From Codonopsis lanceolata (Eukaryota; Streptophyta; Magnoliopsida; Asterales; Campanulaceae): DNA of 64,000 bases. The DNA lies in NCBI GenBank assembly GCA_013146195.2, contig CM028382.1:121223023-121287022 (forward strand), given 5' to 3'. The notes below the pieces were generated by a model, which worked only from the letters and a program-made list of their open reading frames with translations, had not been told where the DNA came from and ran no database searches. Both the position numbers and the translations under genes were made by a program. Below are positions 53,238 through 64,000 of this stretch, piece after piece (the stretch's first letter is position 1; each line of letters begins with the position of its first letter).

Positions 53238-54313
53238 CTTCAGCTGCCTGCATTTATTAGCCCTTTCTCTTCTTTTTTTCTTTTTCTTGTACCAAATTAT
53301 GTACATATATATATTTGATGCAATGCAATAGAATTTATATGATACAAGAATTTAAAATGCAGGCTCAATATTTCATGCAAAACAGGAAAACTAGACCATT
53401 ATCTAGGGGTAGTGGCACACTGTAACCTTAAAACTAGATTTAGAAAGATACACCTTCGGGTTTAAAAACAGGCTTTTCAGGTAATCTGCGGGGAGGAAGA
53501 GGCAGTCGCCTCTTCCTCTGCTGGATATTTCATAATTGGCGCAAGACTATTTCCATAGCTTCTGCAATTTTCGTTTGATCAGACAGACCCAGTAGTGATC
53601 GGTCGGAGCCAAAACCGGGATACCAGACAGTTTGGGGGAAGATCATGGCGCCACCCATAAGGGATATGGGCCCCGCGCCAGGTCGTCTGGTTGTTTAGGA
53701 TAATGGGGACGCTGATGATGAAGAAGATGAAGATACTTATGGGGGTTCTCACGCTGGTGAGATTGGAGCCTTCTCTGTGCCTCGCAGAAGGAGTATATGG
53801 TCCCGGTTGGGTGAACGTCATAGACATTGATGGACCGCTTCAGGGCTAAGCTGTAAATAAAGGATGGTTGGGGGGAAACAGGGGTATATAGGTAGCAAGT
53901 AGATAAAATGTACATGCATAAATGTATAATCTTAATTATCTTAGGTAATTATTCCTAAGTTGCACCATAAGACATGTATTTTATTTTATTTTATTGTATT
54001 TTTACGAGTCCTGTCATGGTTTTTCTTTCCTATCTTTTTTTTAGTCAAGACTCTGCATGTTGAAGACATTGGCAGGCTGGAGATCAAATGTTGAGGACTT
54101 AAAAGTTGTATTCTCTCTCCTTTTTCTCCTATTACTCGTTTTTTTTATTTGCTCTAATTTTTGCCTAGGCTGCCCTTTCGGGTTTCAAACTAGCGAGCCC
54201 TTATTTCTTCTTTTTGTTGTTTTTTTATATGCTCTAATTTTTGCCTAGGCCGCCCTTTCGGGTTTTCAACCTAGCGAGCTGGAGAAAGAAGCAACTTGTC
54301 AGATATACTTGGC
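53238..54313. other. Convergent region between PMD gene A and gypsy integrase
   Basis: Probably the 3' UTRs of both transcripts. A plus-strand frame at 53592-53831 with one TAG reads DRSEPKPGYQTVWGK, then DADDEEDEDTYGG and RRRSIWSRLGERH, preceded by a possible acceptor (TTTGATCAG). It may be a lost last exon of the PMD gene. At 54138-54200 and 54222-54284 an about 62-bp unit (TGCTCTAATTTTTGCCTAGG) is duplicated. Confidence 0.45.
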
Positions 54314-57300
54314 TCACGCATAATACCTTTTGCGTTTATCAAGATTGAATGGTTGAATCAGATCCTCCTCATCTTGGTTTGTGAGCAGTATTGCACCTCC
54401 TGACCGAACCTCTTTAACAATGTATGGTCCCATCCAGGGAGACTTCCATTTCCCTCTGGTATCAACATAGCTAGGGGGATTTTCGCAAAGCACCAGGTCT
54501 CCGACTTGGATGTCACAGCCTTTGACTTTTTTATTGAATGCTCGAGCTATTCGCCTTTGATATGCTCGAGTGTGCTCCAGGGCTAGTAGTCGATGTTCGT
54601 CGATCAGGGCTAATTGTTCATATCGCCCTTTGACCCAGTCAACTTCTGATATGCCAGATTCCATTATTACTCTTAATGATGGAATTTCAACTTCTATGGG
54701 CAGCACTGCCTCCATGCCATAGGCTAGCGAATAGGGAGTAGCCCTAATGGGTGTGCGAACTGAAGTGCAGTAGCCCCAGAGGGCTAGTGGCAATTTTTCT
54801 GGCCAGTCTCTTCCTGTGTCAGCCATTTTTCTGATAATATTCTCTAGTGTTTTATTGGCTGCTTCAACGACACCATTGGCTTGTGGTCGGTAGGGGGAGG
54901 ATCTATACCTTTGAATTTTGAATTCGTCAAGTAGACGATTAACGTCCCCTTCAAAATGTGTGCCGTTGTCGGAGATTATCTCGAAAGGCACTCCGTATCG
55001 ATATATGATGTTGGTCCGGATGAATTCGGATACTTTTCGAGCATTTAGAATTTTAGAAGAAGAGGCTTCCACCCATTTTGTGAAATAGTCGACGGCTACC
55101 AAAACATACTCGTGGCCATTGGATCCCTTCGGGTGAATTTGGCATATAACGTTGATTCCTCAAGTTGAGAAGGGACAGGGGCTATGGAGTTATATAAGAT
55201 ATGTGGGGGCACATGTTGCAGATTTGCAAAACGCTGGCATTTGTCGTGATGGCGCACCCACCGAATACAGTCGGATTCTAGTGTGCTCCAATAGTACCCC
55301 TGCCCGATGACTTTTTTTGGATAACATATGACCGTCCATGTGGGGCCCGCAGGTACCACCATGAAGATGGTCCATGATTTGTTCAACTTTTGCTTGATCG
55401 AGGCATAATAGATTTAGGCCCTGATAATGTCTCTTGTACAGGCTGCAACCGTTGAATACGAATTGTGATGCCCATCTCCACAGGAAGACTTTCCTTCTTT
55501 TGTCTAAGCTGGGAGGATAGACTCCTTTCTGAAGCAGATTTATTTTATCTGAATACCAAGGCTCGTGATTTGTTTCAGGAGCAGCCTTGATTTTGAAGCA
55601 GTATGCCGGAGTGACCTTTTTCCCAACTATAAATGGCTGGACATTGGTTTCCATGGGAATTTGGGTCAACGATGCCAAAGTACTGGCCAAGGCATCGGCA
55701 AATTGATTTCTATCTCGCGGCAAATAATGAAACGAGATATTATCAAATTTGGTGACGAGTGCTGTCAATTTGGTGTAGTAGTGTTGCAGCCAGGGATCCT
55801 GGGTCTTCCACTTCCCTTCGACTTGATTTATGATTAAGGCGGAATCACCGTAGACTTCCAAGTCCTTGGCTGCTTTTCAAAGGGCTTCTTCTAGACCGGC
55901 AATACAGGCCTCATATTCAGCGGCATTATTTGAGCATTCGAACTCCAATCTTATGGCTAATGGAGTGTGGGAATCTGCCGGGTCAATTAGCAAGATTCCT
56001 ATGCCAATGCCTCTTTTATTTGCGGCTCTGTCAAAGAACATTTGTCAGTTGGTGTCATGGTCAGCAATTTCCAGGACACCTTTGTATGGGAAACTGGGCT
56101 CAGCTGCATTTTCTGCTTCTAAGGGTAGATCAACTAAATGGTTTGCAATTATGCTGCCTTTGATAGATTTGAGTGTCATGCACATAGGTGATGTCAAACA
56201 TGTTGAGGAGAAACGACCATTTAGCTAGTTTGCTGGAACGTGATGGCTTGCCGAAGATGTATTTCATAGGATCCATCCTGGAGATGAGCTTGATGGATCG
56301 TCCTTGCAGATAAGTTTTGAGCCTTTGGGTTGCCCATACTAGGCCGGTCCAGCTTTTCTCCATTAATGTTGAATAATTAAGCTCGCTTCCTTGCAGCGTC
56401 CTACTTATGAAGTAGATGGCATTTTCGATGTAAGAATTTTCTTTTTCTTAGGCGAGCATAGCCCCTACTGACGTGTCTGTGACAGTTAAATATAGGAGGA
56501 GAGGTTTATGTGTAAGGGGAGGAGCTAGCACAGGTGGATTGGTAAGGTAAGCTATTATTTTTTCGAAGGCTAGCTGGCATTTCTCATCCCAGACCTGGTC
56601 AGTATTTTTCTTTAGGAGCTTGAATAGGGGTACAAGACTAGGATATGCGTGTGATGAAATGCATTTCCAGATCAAGTGCAAGGATAAGTTGTCCTGTGAC
56701 TGCACTCACATGAAGAAGAAGTCCCATTCGCTCACATATAGATGTCAGTTGTCTGATGAAACGACTGATATATTGCGAACGGCCCAGGAAGCCCTTGATT
56801 TTGGTTGGAGTTTTTGGCTGTGGCATATTTATGATGGCCTTAATTTTGGCTGGCTCGATCTCGATGCCTTTCTCTGTCACCATGAATCCCAGGACCTTGC
56901 CTTTGGTAACCTCAAATGTGCATTTGGTGGGGTTAAGCTTCATCTGATGCTTTCTTAACCTTTCGAAGAATTTTCGAAGGTCTTTGATTTGAGCACCGTT
57001 AGCATCGTTGGAGTGCACGATCATGTCATCAACGTACACTTCGACCTCTTTGTGAATGATGTCATGGAAGAGGGTGGTGGCAGCCCTTTGATATGTAGCC
57101 CAACGTTTTTTAGCCCAAATGGTGTGACATTATAGCAGTAGGTTCCCAAGGGGTAGTGAATGACGTTTTTTCCTGGTCTTCTGCTGCCATTTTGATTTGA
57201 TTGTAGCCCAGCATGCCGTCGACGAAAGATCTTATTTTGTGAGAAGCAACGGTGTCTGTCACGATATCAATATTGGGTAGGGGAAGTCATCTTTGGGCGA

Positions 57301-58588
57301 TGGCTTGTTGAGGTCACGGAAGTCTACACAGATCTGAACCTTCCCGTTGGGCTTGGAAACAGTTACTATATTAGACAGCCAGATCAGGTATTCTACTACC
57401 CAGATGATTTTGACATGTAGCTGCTACATGATTTCTTCATTTACTTGTAGTGACCATTCTGGTTTGATTCGGTGGAGCTTTTGCTTGATTGGCGGAGCAT
57501 CCAGATATATGGGGATCCGGTGTTCAACAATGGCTGGGTCCAACACAGGCATGTCTTCGTAGGACCATGCAAAGATGTCCACGAATTATTTGAGGAGGTC
57601 AATAAGTGCCATTTTTTCAGAGCGTTGTAGGTAGCTGCCGATTTTGATCTATTTGATCTCATTATTCAGCCCCAGATTGATGGTGGATAAGTCTTCATTG
57701 GCTGCTGATTGATGTTGTTCCTGGTGCTTGATTGACTTTACGAGCTCAAGTAAATAATTGTTATCTTTTGGGTCCATTTCATCAAATGACTTATTATTAT
57801 AATTATTTAATGCGTCTTTTAATGTAGGTGCAACTAAGGAATAAGCAAAGACATTCAGATTATCATTAATAGAAAACTGTACAGGGTTATTTACATTATT
57901 GAGGACCTGGGGTTTGAGATCCTGAATTTTAGGGAGCGGATCGGTAGATGACCAATCCGTAAAGCTAAGAGAAGGATGGGGAATAGTATATCCGAAGCGG
58001 TCCACCAGGTCTGCGGTCGTCAAGAGCGGGTCGGTCGTAGTATAACAATTCTGTAGAGGCTTATATAATAGACTCAAACTCAGCAGGTAGCTTTTCATAA
58101 TCAGTGCCGCCATCTATCATACCCAAAAAACTGTCTTCCAGACACTCGTCATCTAATAGGGCCAGAGCATAATCATCTTGATCTATAGACCAAGTATTTT
58201 CAACTGTGACAGTCTTATATGCAGTATTACGGGGCTCCAGGGTAACCTGTTTCATTTTATCTGTGACGATACTGACATCTTCAAAGATTTCCCAACCAGG
58301 GTGTCTTTTCCCATTCTAATCAAGCCAGGGCTCAGGAAACATGAGATAGGCTTCTGTTTCCCCTTTCCTTAAAAAGTAACCATTTAAGGTTTTTCTATAA
58401 GGTTGGAGAGGAGGATATTTGTAAGGACGCTTTTCTCGTTCTGCCTTAATTTTCACACGCTTATGTCTCATAGCTGCGGCTATTTCAGCTAGAGTAGGTT
58501 TGTATCCTAGACCGAAAGGAGGGATACATTCCTTGAGTTCATCTTGGACTAAATTAACAAGTCCCTGTTGATTTATGCTGAGACCCAG
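54314..58588 (-). pseudogene. Pol of Tat-type gypsy element A (RT, RNase H, extra RNase H, integrase)
   Basis: Enters at the LTR 2 border with INQQGLVNLVQDELKECI, then GLGYKPTLAEIAAAM: a gag-pol linker, so gag and protease are gone. RT: VQICVDFRDLNKP near 57330 and active-site YVDDMIVHS (57039), then FEVTKGKVLGFMVTEKGI and IKGFLGRSQYISRFI (56638-57039). RT-linked RNase H at 56130-56705. A second RNase H: RGIGIGILLIDP, NNAAEYEACIAGLEEAL and VYGDSALIINQVEGKW (about 55680-56060), interrupted near 55879. Integrase: H2C2 region at 55190-55386 and an open core (54314-55102; VDYFTKWVEAS, IISDNGTHFEGD, ANKTLENIIRK, GPYIVKEV). Several frameshifts; integrase itself is intact. Confidence 0.88.
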
Positions 58589-58589
58589 G

Positions 58590-60671
58590 TGTGGGTTCCC
58601 GGGAATGGGTTGCTCCCACGCCCCGGGCGCCCTTGGATAGGGGTGCGCGTCCGTGCGGATGCGGTAACATCCACTGCTCCTGTTCCAGCCTCCCTTTTCT
58701 AGCTAGGGGAGGACGAAATCAAAAGTGCGGGAGGAGTGCTGTCGGAATAGCGCGTTGGAATGCGCCTCGGTTACCTTTAGTGGATTTTTGATCCAATATG
58801 GGAGCTTTGGATTTTCTATGTCAAGTTATCCCTTTTTTAGGGGATACCAGGATATAGGAAAACATCACCTTTCCATTCCCATCCTCCCTTGTTTAGGGAG
58901 AAGCATTGAAAGTGCAAAGAAAGATGTTGCAGCGCCCCCACTATGGATTTTATGAAAATAGCCTTATGACCTATTTCGGATCACTATGAGTGCTTTGGGT
59001 TTTCTACGTCAAGTTATCCTTTGTTTAGGGATACCAGGACATAGGAATACATCACATTTCCATTCCCATTCTCCCATTTTTAGGGGAGAACGTGAAAGTG
59101 CAAAGAAAGATGTTGCGAGGCCCCACTGGATCCAAAATGTTTTTAGAGTCACCATCTTTATTTTAAGGCAAAAATAAAGCAAAACCAGAAAAAGAAAACC
59201 AGAGATGAAGAAAACGGGTTCGGAGGCTAAGTTATGAGTTGGGAAGGTGCTAGGCACCCAACTCGCCCTTTCGGTCTCAAAATGGTTTTTGGCTAAAGTA
59301 TGCTTTTTGATATTATTATTAAACAAATACATCCATTACATCTATATTATTTACGGACTTGCAACAGTCTCTTTTACAAACAATCACAAATATACTTGGA
59401 AATATTTGGCCATAGTAACGGCTACATTTAGTATTATTTCCTAAATAAATCCGGGCAGCATAACTGCTTATATATTGATATTGAACCGGACTGGAAATAA
59501 TACATTTACAAATAAAGACTTTAATGAATAAATAGAGTAAATAATTACAAATCTATCTAAAAACATTTTGCCATAATAACGGCTATATTTAGTACTCTTT
59601 CATAATTAAATCCAGGCAGTACAACTGCTTATATGGCTACAGTGGGCCGGACTGGAAATAATACTATTACATGGAAATGAAAGACTTTAAAACTAAAACA
59701 TACAGACAACGAAAGGGTGTGTTCGCTCTGTCCCTCGGGGAGAGAGAGTCTTTTTTTTTTTAAGTTGTGTGTTTGTGTGTTGTGTGAATTTGGGCAGCGT
59801 GGCTGCTCTGAAAGTTACTTTTCGGCCTCGGGATTGGGGCAGGGTAACTGTTTGTGTTTGGTTGTTTGTTTGACTGGAAGTAAGCTGAAATCGGGCAGAG
59901 TAACGGCTTACTAATTGCTGATTTGGCCTTTTAAATCAGGCAGAGCAACTGCTCTTTCCACGATTTTTGGACCGGGGAAAAGGGGTGGATACCTAACTGG
60001 GGAGCTAAGGTACACTTCTATCGGTTGGTTTTGTGTTTGGAGGAAGTTTGGCAGAGTTTCAAGGCTTTGGAGGTGATCTCTCACTATCTCACACCGCTCT
60101 CTAATTCTCCAGCGTAACGTTAACGCGAGAAGCTTTACGGATGAATTCTGTGTGAAATGAGGAGCCGAGCCCTGCTATTTATAGGCTGAAGCAGGGACAT
60201 CGCGGGCATTAGAAATCTTCTCAAGCGCATCAACCGGTTGTACCGCGCGCTGGATTTGTTGCATTTTACGGCAAACTTTGGATGAACAGTGCACAGAGGA
60301 GGCTTTTTGGGCACCACCCCCTACATATTTGGGCGCCATGCCCAAATCCTTTGGTAGCAACGCCCATTTTCTTCTTTATGCATCATACGAGTGTACACTG
60401 TGCTCCGAGAGTTGTGAATTGCGGCAACAAATGGATGAACAGTGGCTGGGAAAGAGAATTGGGTGCCATGCCCAAATTAATGGGTGGCCACGCCCAATTT
60501 TCAAACTTAGTCCTTTTTTAGCACTTAGGTCCCTGCAATTTGTCCTTTTGCGCATCCTGCTTTGTCCTTTTGCACTTTTGACCATGTAACTTGACATTTG
60601 TTAATGTTTTAACAGGTCTTGATATTTTATGTCATGTCACATACCAAGGGTACGAAATTGGGGTGTCTACA
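58590..60671 (-). repeat. LTR 2, shared by gypsy elements A and B
   Basis: Right end GAAATTGGGGTGTCTACA as in LTR 1, left limit TGTGGGTTCCC. It is about 280 bp longer than LTR 1, mainly because a segment around GGGCAGCATAACTGCTTATA is duplicated (59385-59500 and 59555-59670). To its left is element A pol (5' LTR role). To its right is the region that normally precedes a 3' LTR (GAACCCCTCAACGATGGAGT, then GTCTACGGGTAACCCGCAGC), which belongs to element B. Confidence 0.8.
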
Positions 60672-60999
60672 GAACCCCTCAACGATGGAGTCTACGGGTA
60701 ACCCGCAGCTTACTAAGTAGACGAACATCGTTGATAAGAATAGACTCTTCAATTTCGTTTCATTTCAAAACGAGGGAGAAATATGCAACAGGTAGCAGTT
60801 ATAATGCAACAATTTATCAAACCTCCATATCCTAGACATTTTTAGTCAGTTATAGCAGGTTATCGCAGTTTTTAAGCAGATATGCAAATTGAATGCTCTA
60901 ATGGTCCGACCTACTAATGTAGGCTGCCTACTTATCCCTTAATAAAAGGAATCAGACCAAACGTAGTTCGGCCTAAGCCGAAACAAACAACCAATTGAA

Positions 61000-61320
61000 G
61001 AAAAGATTTTCATGTTTTTCGAAAAGCCGTATTCTTCCGATCCGAAACCGTTGTCAAATACGGTATGAAGATTTTTGTGTATTTCGAAAACCATATTTCA
61101 ACCGGTCAATACCCGACGCTGAAATATGTTAAGAGATCAGTCTCAAAATTGTGTCTGGCTGGTCAATACCTTGCTTCCAATCACAATAAGAGGACCTTCA
61201 GATTTTCGAAAACTGTACTCGACCGATCAATACCCGACATCGAATACGACAAAGAAAGTTCTTCAAATTTTTAGAAAACTGTATCCAACTGATCAAAAAT
61301 CTGCTGGACACGATAAAGAA
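61000..61320. repeat. Degenerate tandem repeat of about 62-67 bp in element B
   Basis: About five diverged units with TTTTCGAAAA(C/G)C, GTACTCGACCGATCAATACC and CGACATCGAATACGA as recurring phrases. It occupies the place of the unrelated 141-157-bp array in element A. Confidence 0.75.
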
Positions 61321-61692
61321 TTTTCTTTCTTCTTCCTTCTCTTTTTTTTCTTTTGAATATTCCTCTTTTTTTTCTTTTTTTTTTTGAAACAAAAACCCTT
61401 TTGAAAAAGATTTTTCTTTTATTTTCTTTTTGAACAAAACCTTTTGAAAAAGATTTCTCTTTTATTTCTGAAAGCAGGATAAGAAAATCTTACCTTCCTT
61501 ACCTTTCTTACCTGTTAGCTTTTGACTGCTGCTGTTGATTCAGCTGATTTGACTATTTCCGCCGTTCTGATCTTTCCATGCTGGAGATTTCCTTCTTTCT
61601 CATCTTTTTTTTCTTTCATTTTTTTCCTTTTTTTTTTTTGATTTCCCCCTTTTTTTTCTGTTTGATTTCCCTCTTTTTTTTTCTGTTTGTTT

Positions 61693-61724
<32 letters not shown>

Positions 61725-61820
61725 CTTTCTTCATGACTTTATTATTCTCTGATTCTTTTTTTTCTTTTTTTTCTTTCTTTCTTTGATGACTTTTATTTTT
61801 ATTTCAAAAGGAAAAGGGAC
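61321..61820. repeat. T/C-rich simple-sequence region
   Basis: Long TTTC/TTTTTC low-complexity tracts. The Lys/Glu-rich minus-strand frame here (61198-61437) is an artefact of this composition. Confidence 0.8.
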
Positions 61821-62209
61821 TTACCTTTGCCGCTGACTTTTCTGACTTTTCTGCTTGTCTGGCAGCTGACTTGCTAGAGCCATGAGCTTTCCTTTGCTTC
61901 TTGGGTGAAAGACCATCGAATGTGATTAACAAAATTGCTTTTGTTAACTTCCTGTTAAGTCTTAGGGACCACTTTGCAGCTTTGAAATTTTGAGGACTTA
62001 AGTGCTGATGTTGAGTTGCTTGGAGGGGGAAAAGTGAAAATCTCACTTTTCTTCCCTTTTGTCTTACGGGATGAAGGAAGGGAATTCATTTCCTTCTTCC
62101 TGCTTCTGCCAGCCTCCATTGCCAACGAACCTTCTGCCATTTTCCCATTCTTTCATTCTTTCTCCTTTTCTCAATTTTCTTCCGCCAAAAATTTTGTTTT
62201 TCTGCGCAG

Positions 62210-64000
62210 ATGGTTTCTTCCTCTAGATCCAGAAAAGGAAAAGCACCAACGGACCCAGAATCTGGTGAAGAGAAGAAAGAACTTCCTCCCTTGATCCGGA
62301 ACCATGTCGGCTATTATTACTCAGAGCACGATTGGGGCAATCTGGTGCGAGACTGGTAAAAGCATATCTCGAATCTTCCTGATCTCAATGTAAGTATAAC
62401 TTTCTTCCACCCATTTGGTTAATTTTTCAGATCTGCTCATTTTCTGTGTTGTTTTGGACTTTTGGAATATATATATGCTACTTATGATATTTATGCATGT
62501 GATTTATGAGTTAAAATGATGCAATTTTAGTAATAATGCATTAAATTTGGACAATTTATTTTTACGATGTCCAAATTGAACTAGTACTTACTATTTGATC
62601 CTACTATGCATGATTTATAATGTTAATGCAATTAAGGTTATATGATGCATGTTTTAGATCTAAAAATATTTTTACATGGCATATATTCATAACATGGAAT
62701 TTTCGGAATGAAATGCGAATTTTTCCGGACACATTTTTCGGATACATTTTCGGATATATACAAGACAAAACAGATATATTTTATGTACCAGAATTTATTT
62801 TTTATGCATGATGATGCTGTAGGGATATAAGAAATGCCAAGTAGATATTATTTTTCCATGGCAGATGACATTTTTAATTTCTTTTTAGCGTATTCCTAAT
62901 ACTGCTTATTGAATGATAAATGCAAATTATGGATGCATGTATTACTTTATTTAATGTACATGTGATGTTGAATATACATGAGATGCTTTTTTTTATGTGA
63001 ATGCATGTTTATTTATTTATATGTGAAAAGAAAAATGTGACATGTATATTTAAATACAAAGTATATATATATATATATACATTTGTTTGTTTGTTTGTTT
63101 GTTTGTTTTTTGTTTTTATGCTGACATGTATATTTATGTGCAAAGTATATTTGTATATTATTATTATGATACTTAAAATGATAACATGTATTTCTATGTA
63201 CAAAGACAAATTTTTAATGTACAAAAATATACATATTTATTTTTTTTCTTTTGTTTTGTTTTGTTTTTTTTGAAAAATTTAATGTATTAAATATGTAAGG
63301 AGAAAGGGTTTGTGAGAGACTTACCTTTATTTTCCTCCCTTTTCTTTTCTTTTCTTCTTTTTTTTTTCCAGGAACGCAATGTTTTGGATAAAGTCAAAGC
63401 CACTTGTGCCAGAGTATCTGATATATACCATTCGATGCCTCTGGTAGCCCAGCTTCTAGTGGAGGGGACAGGCTTGGGAGATTTCATGCGGGCTTTTACT
63501 CCCTTCCGCAGTTATAGAACTATCTTTAATGTGCTGCGGAATTTCTGGTGGGATACCACCCACACTTTTCACCTCAGCTGGGGAGAGATCACTATGACTC
63601 CCTGCGACTTTGCTGCTATTACCGGTATTTCCACCAGCATTGGGGAGACTCTGGCACCTGATTACACCCTTCGTGGTCGTCATGACGAGGTGGAGGATCT
63701 CTTGGGGTTTGTGCCTGAGTACAAAACAGCAGACGAGGTGACCATTCCCAGTGTGAAGAAGTGGCTTCTGGAGAATGTCGGGCAAGTTGATCCTGAGGAT
63801 AGCGTTGCTGTGACTCGTGTCGCCCGGACATTTTTATTCTTTTTTCTTGGGACTTCTCTTTTTGCTAATGCATCCACTACCCTGAGGGTCTCTTTGCTGG
63901 GCTGCCTTCGAAACCTGGACCATGTGGTTAATTATGACTGGGGGCAGGCGGGTTTGGCTGAGCTTTATTTCTGCATGGATAGGCTGAGTCGGAATGACTC
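62210..64000 (+). CDS. Plant-mobile-domain (PMD) gene B, partial at window edge
   Basis: Homologue of PMD gene A. Exon 1 is 62210-62389 (MVSSSRSRKGKAPTDPESGE at the start, donor GTAAGT); exon 2 starts at 63372 after TTTTTTTCCAG and is open to 64000. Exon 2 carries the canonical PMD pattern: VLRNFWWDTTHTFHLSWGEI, MTPCDFAAITGISTSI, LLGFVPEYKTADE, FLFFFLGTSLFANASTTLRV and NYDWGQAGLAELYFCMDR. Exon 1 contains a TAA at 62357-62359, where copy A reads an Asn codon, so translation would stop after 49 codons unless that exon is spliced differently or translation starts inside exon 2 (first Met in SMPLVAQ). Exon 2 shows no other damage. Remaining exons are outside the window. Function in retroelements is unknown. 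Confidence 0.72.
62390..63371 (+). other. Intron 1 of PMD gene B with (AT)n and (GTTT)n runs
   Basis: 982 bases, GT-AG, AT-rich with frequent ATGCA-type words, an (AT)n run at about 63066-63080 and a (TTTG)n run at about 63084-63107. The equivalent intron in gene A (50385-51416) has the same composition. No gene inside. Confidence 0.7.

Larger units (their letters stand above)
46525..60671 (-). mobile_element. Tat-type Ty3-gypsy element A with an antisense PMD gene
   Basis: Bounded by two related LTRs (46525-48322 and 58590-60671). On the minus strand, pol (RT, RNase H, extra RNase H, integrase) runs from 58588 to 54314. Then comes a long region to the 3' LTR that holds, in antisense, a spliced plant-mobile-domain gene (50208-53237), plus tandem repeats next to the LTR. 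A second RNase H between RT and integrase, and a long 3' region with antisense ORFs and tandem repeats, are known traits of the Tat lineage. Gag, protease and a recognisable primer-binding site are missing: the coding sequence runs straight into the right LTR. It is non-autonomous. Confidence 0.82.
60672..64000 (-). mobile_element. Gypsy element B, 3' part only, cut by the window end
   Basis: Same order as the left half of element A: the post-LTR block, a tandem-repeat region, pyrimidine-rich DNA, a conserved leader and a plus-strand PMD gene. Orientation is inferred from element A. Its pol and outer LTR would lie beyond 64000. Confidence 0.72.

Noticed and set aside
61198..61437. Lys/Glu-rich minus-strand frame
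   Set aside because: Composition artefact of the TTTC-rich tract; not conserved in element A.

Overview
The window is nuclear plant DNA, most likely from a eudicot. The host genes have GT-AG introns, the only recognisable host protein family is the plant-type serpin, and nearly everything else is plant transposable elements of all major classes (Sire-type Ty1-copia, Tat-type Ty3-gypsy, L1-type LINE, hAT, CACTA, SINE, MITEs). The palindromic TAAGACGGTCTTA-type MITE makes me think of Caryophyllales, but that is only an impression. There are no operons, rRNA or functional tRNA genes, or CRISPR.

Layout. 0-3 kb: intergenic DNA, a possible spliced minus-strand leader, a CACTA end with a SINE inserted in it, a decayed copia gag and a MITE. 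3.2-7.1 kb: serpin 1, apparently three coding exons, with an arginine-rich N-terminal exon that resembles an organelle presequence. 7.6-13.5 kb: nested MITEs, a hAT relic, a 5'-truncated LINE and a small copia RT fragment. 13.5-22.8 kb: an end-to-end copia element on the minus strand with 840-bp LTRs, a 5-bp target duplication, decayed gag-pol and an extra 3' ORF. 22.6-23.4 kb: a tandem duplication across this element's junction with host DNA, just upstream of serpin 2. 23.4-26.4 kb: serpin 2, a tandem paralogue whose last exon is interrupted by a 781-bp hAT element with an 8-bp target duplication.

26.6-30.4 kb: a truncated copia fragment carrying a 1.27-kb hAT element, which itself contains a SINE-like unit and a foldback MITE. 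30.4-46.4 kb: a large Sire-type copia on the minus strand (one LTR, an extra 3' ORF whose ATG appears to be split off by an intron, decayed pol and gag, 5' end lost), interrupted by an apparently complete LINE (35.27 to about 41 kb) with both ORFs open. 46.5-60.7 kb: a Tat-type gypsy element (minus strand) with two about 2-kb LTRs, pol but no gag or protease, and, in antisense between pol and the 3' LTR, a spliced plant-mobile-domain (PMD) gene carrying four nonsense codons. 60.7-64 kb: the right LTR is followed at once by the 3' half of a second element of the same family, with its own PMD gene open to the window edge, so two elements appear to share one LTR.

Functionally, serpin 1 is the only plausible intact host gene, the LINE is the only apparently autonomous mobile element, and the most unusual architecture is the gypsy family carrying antisense PMD genes. 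Products and domains are assigned from motif recognition in the translations. No database search was run.
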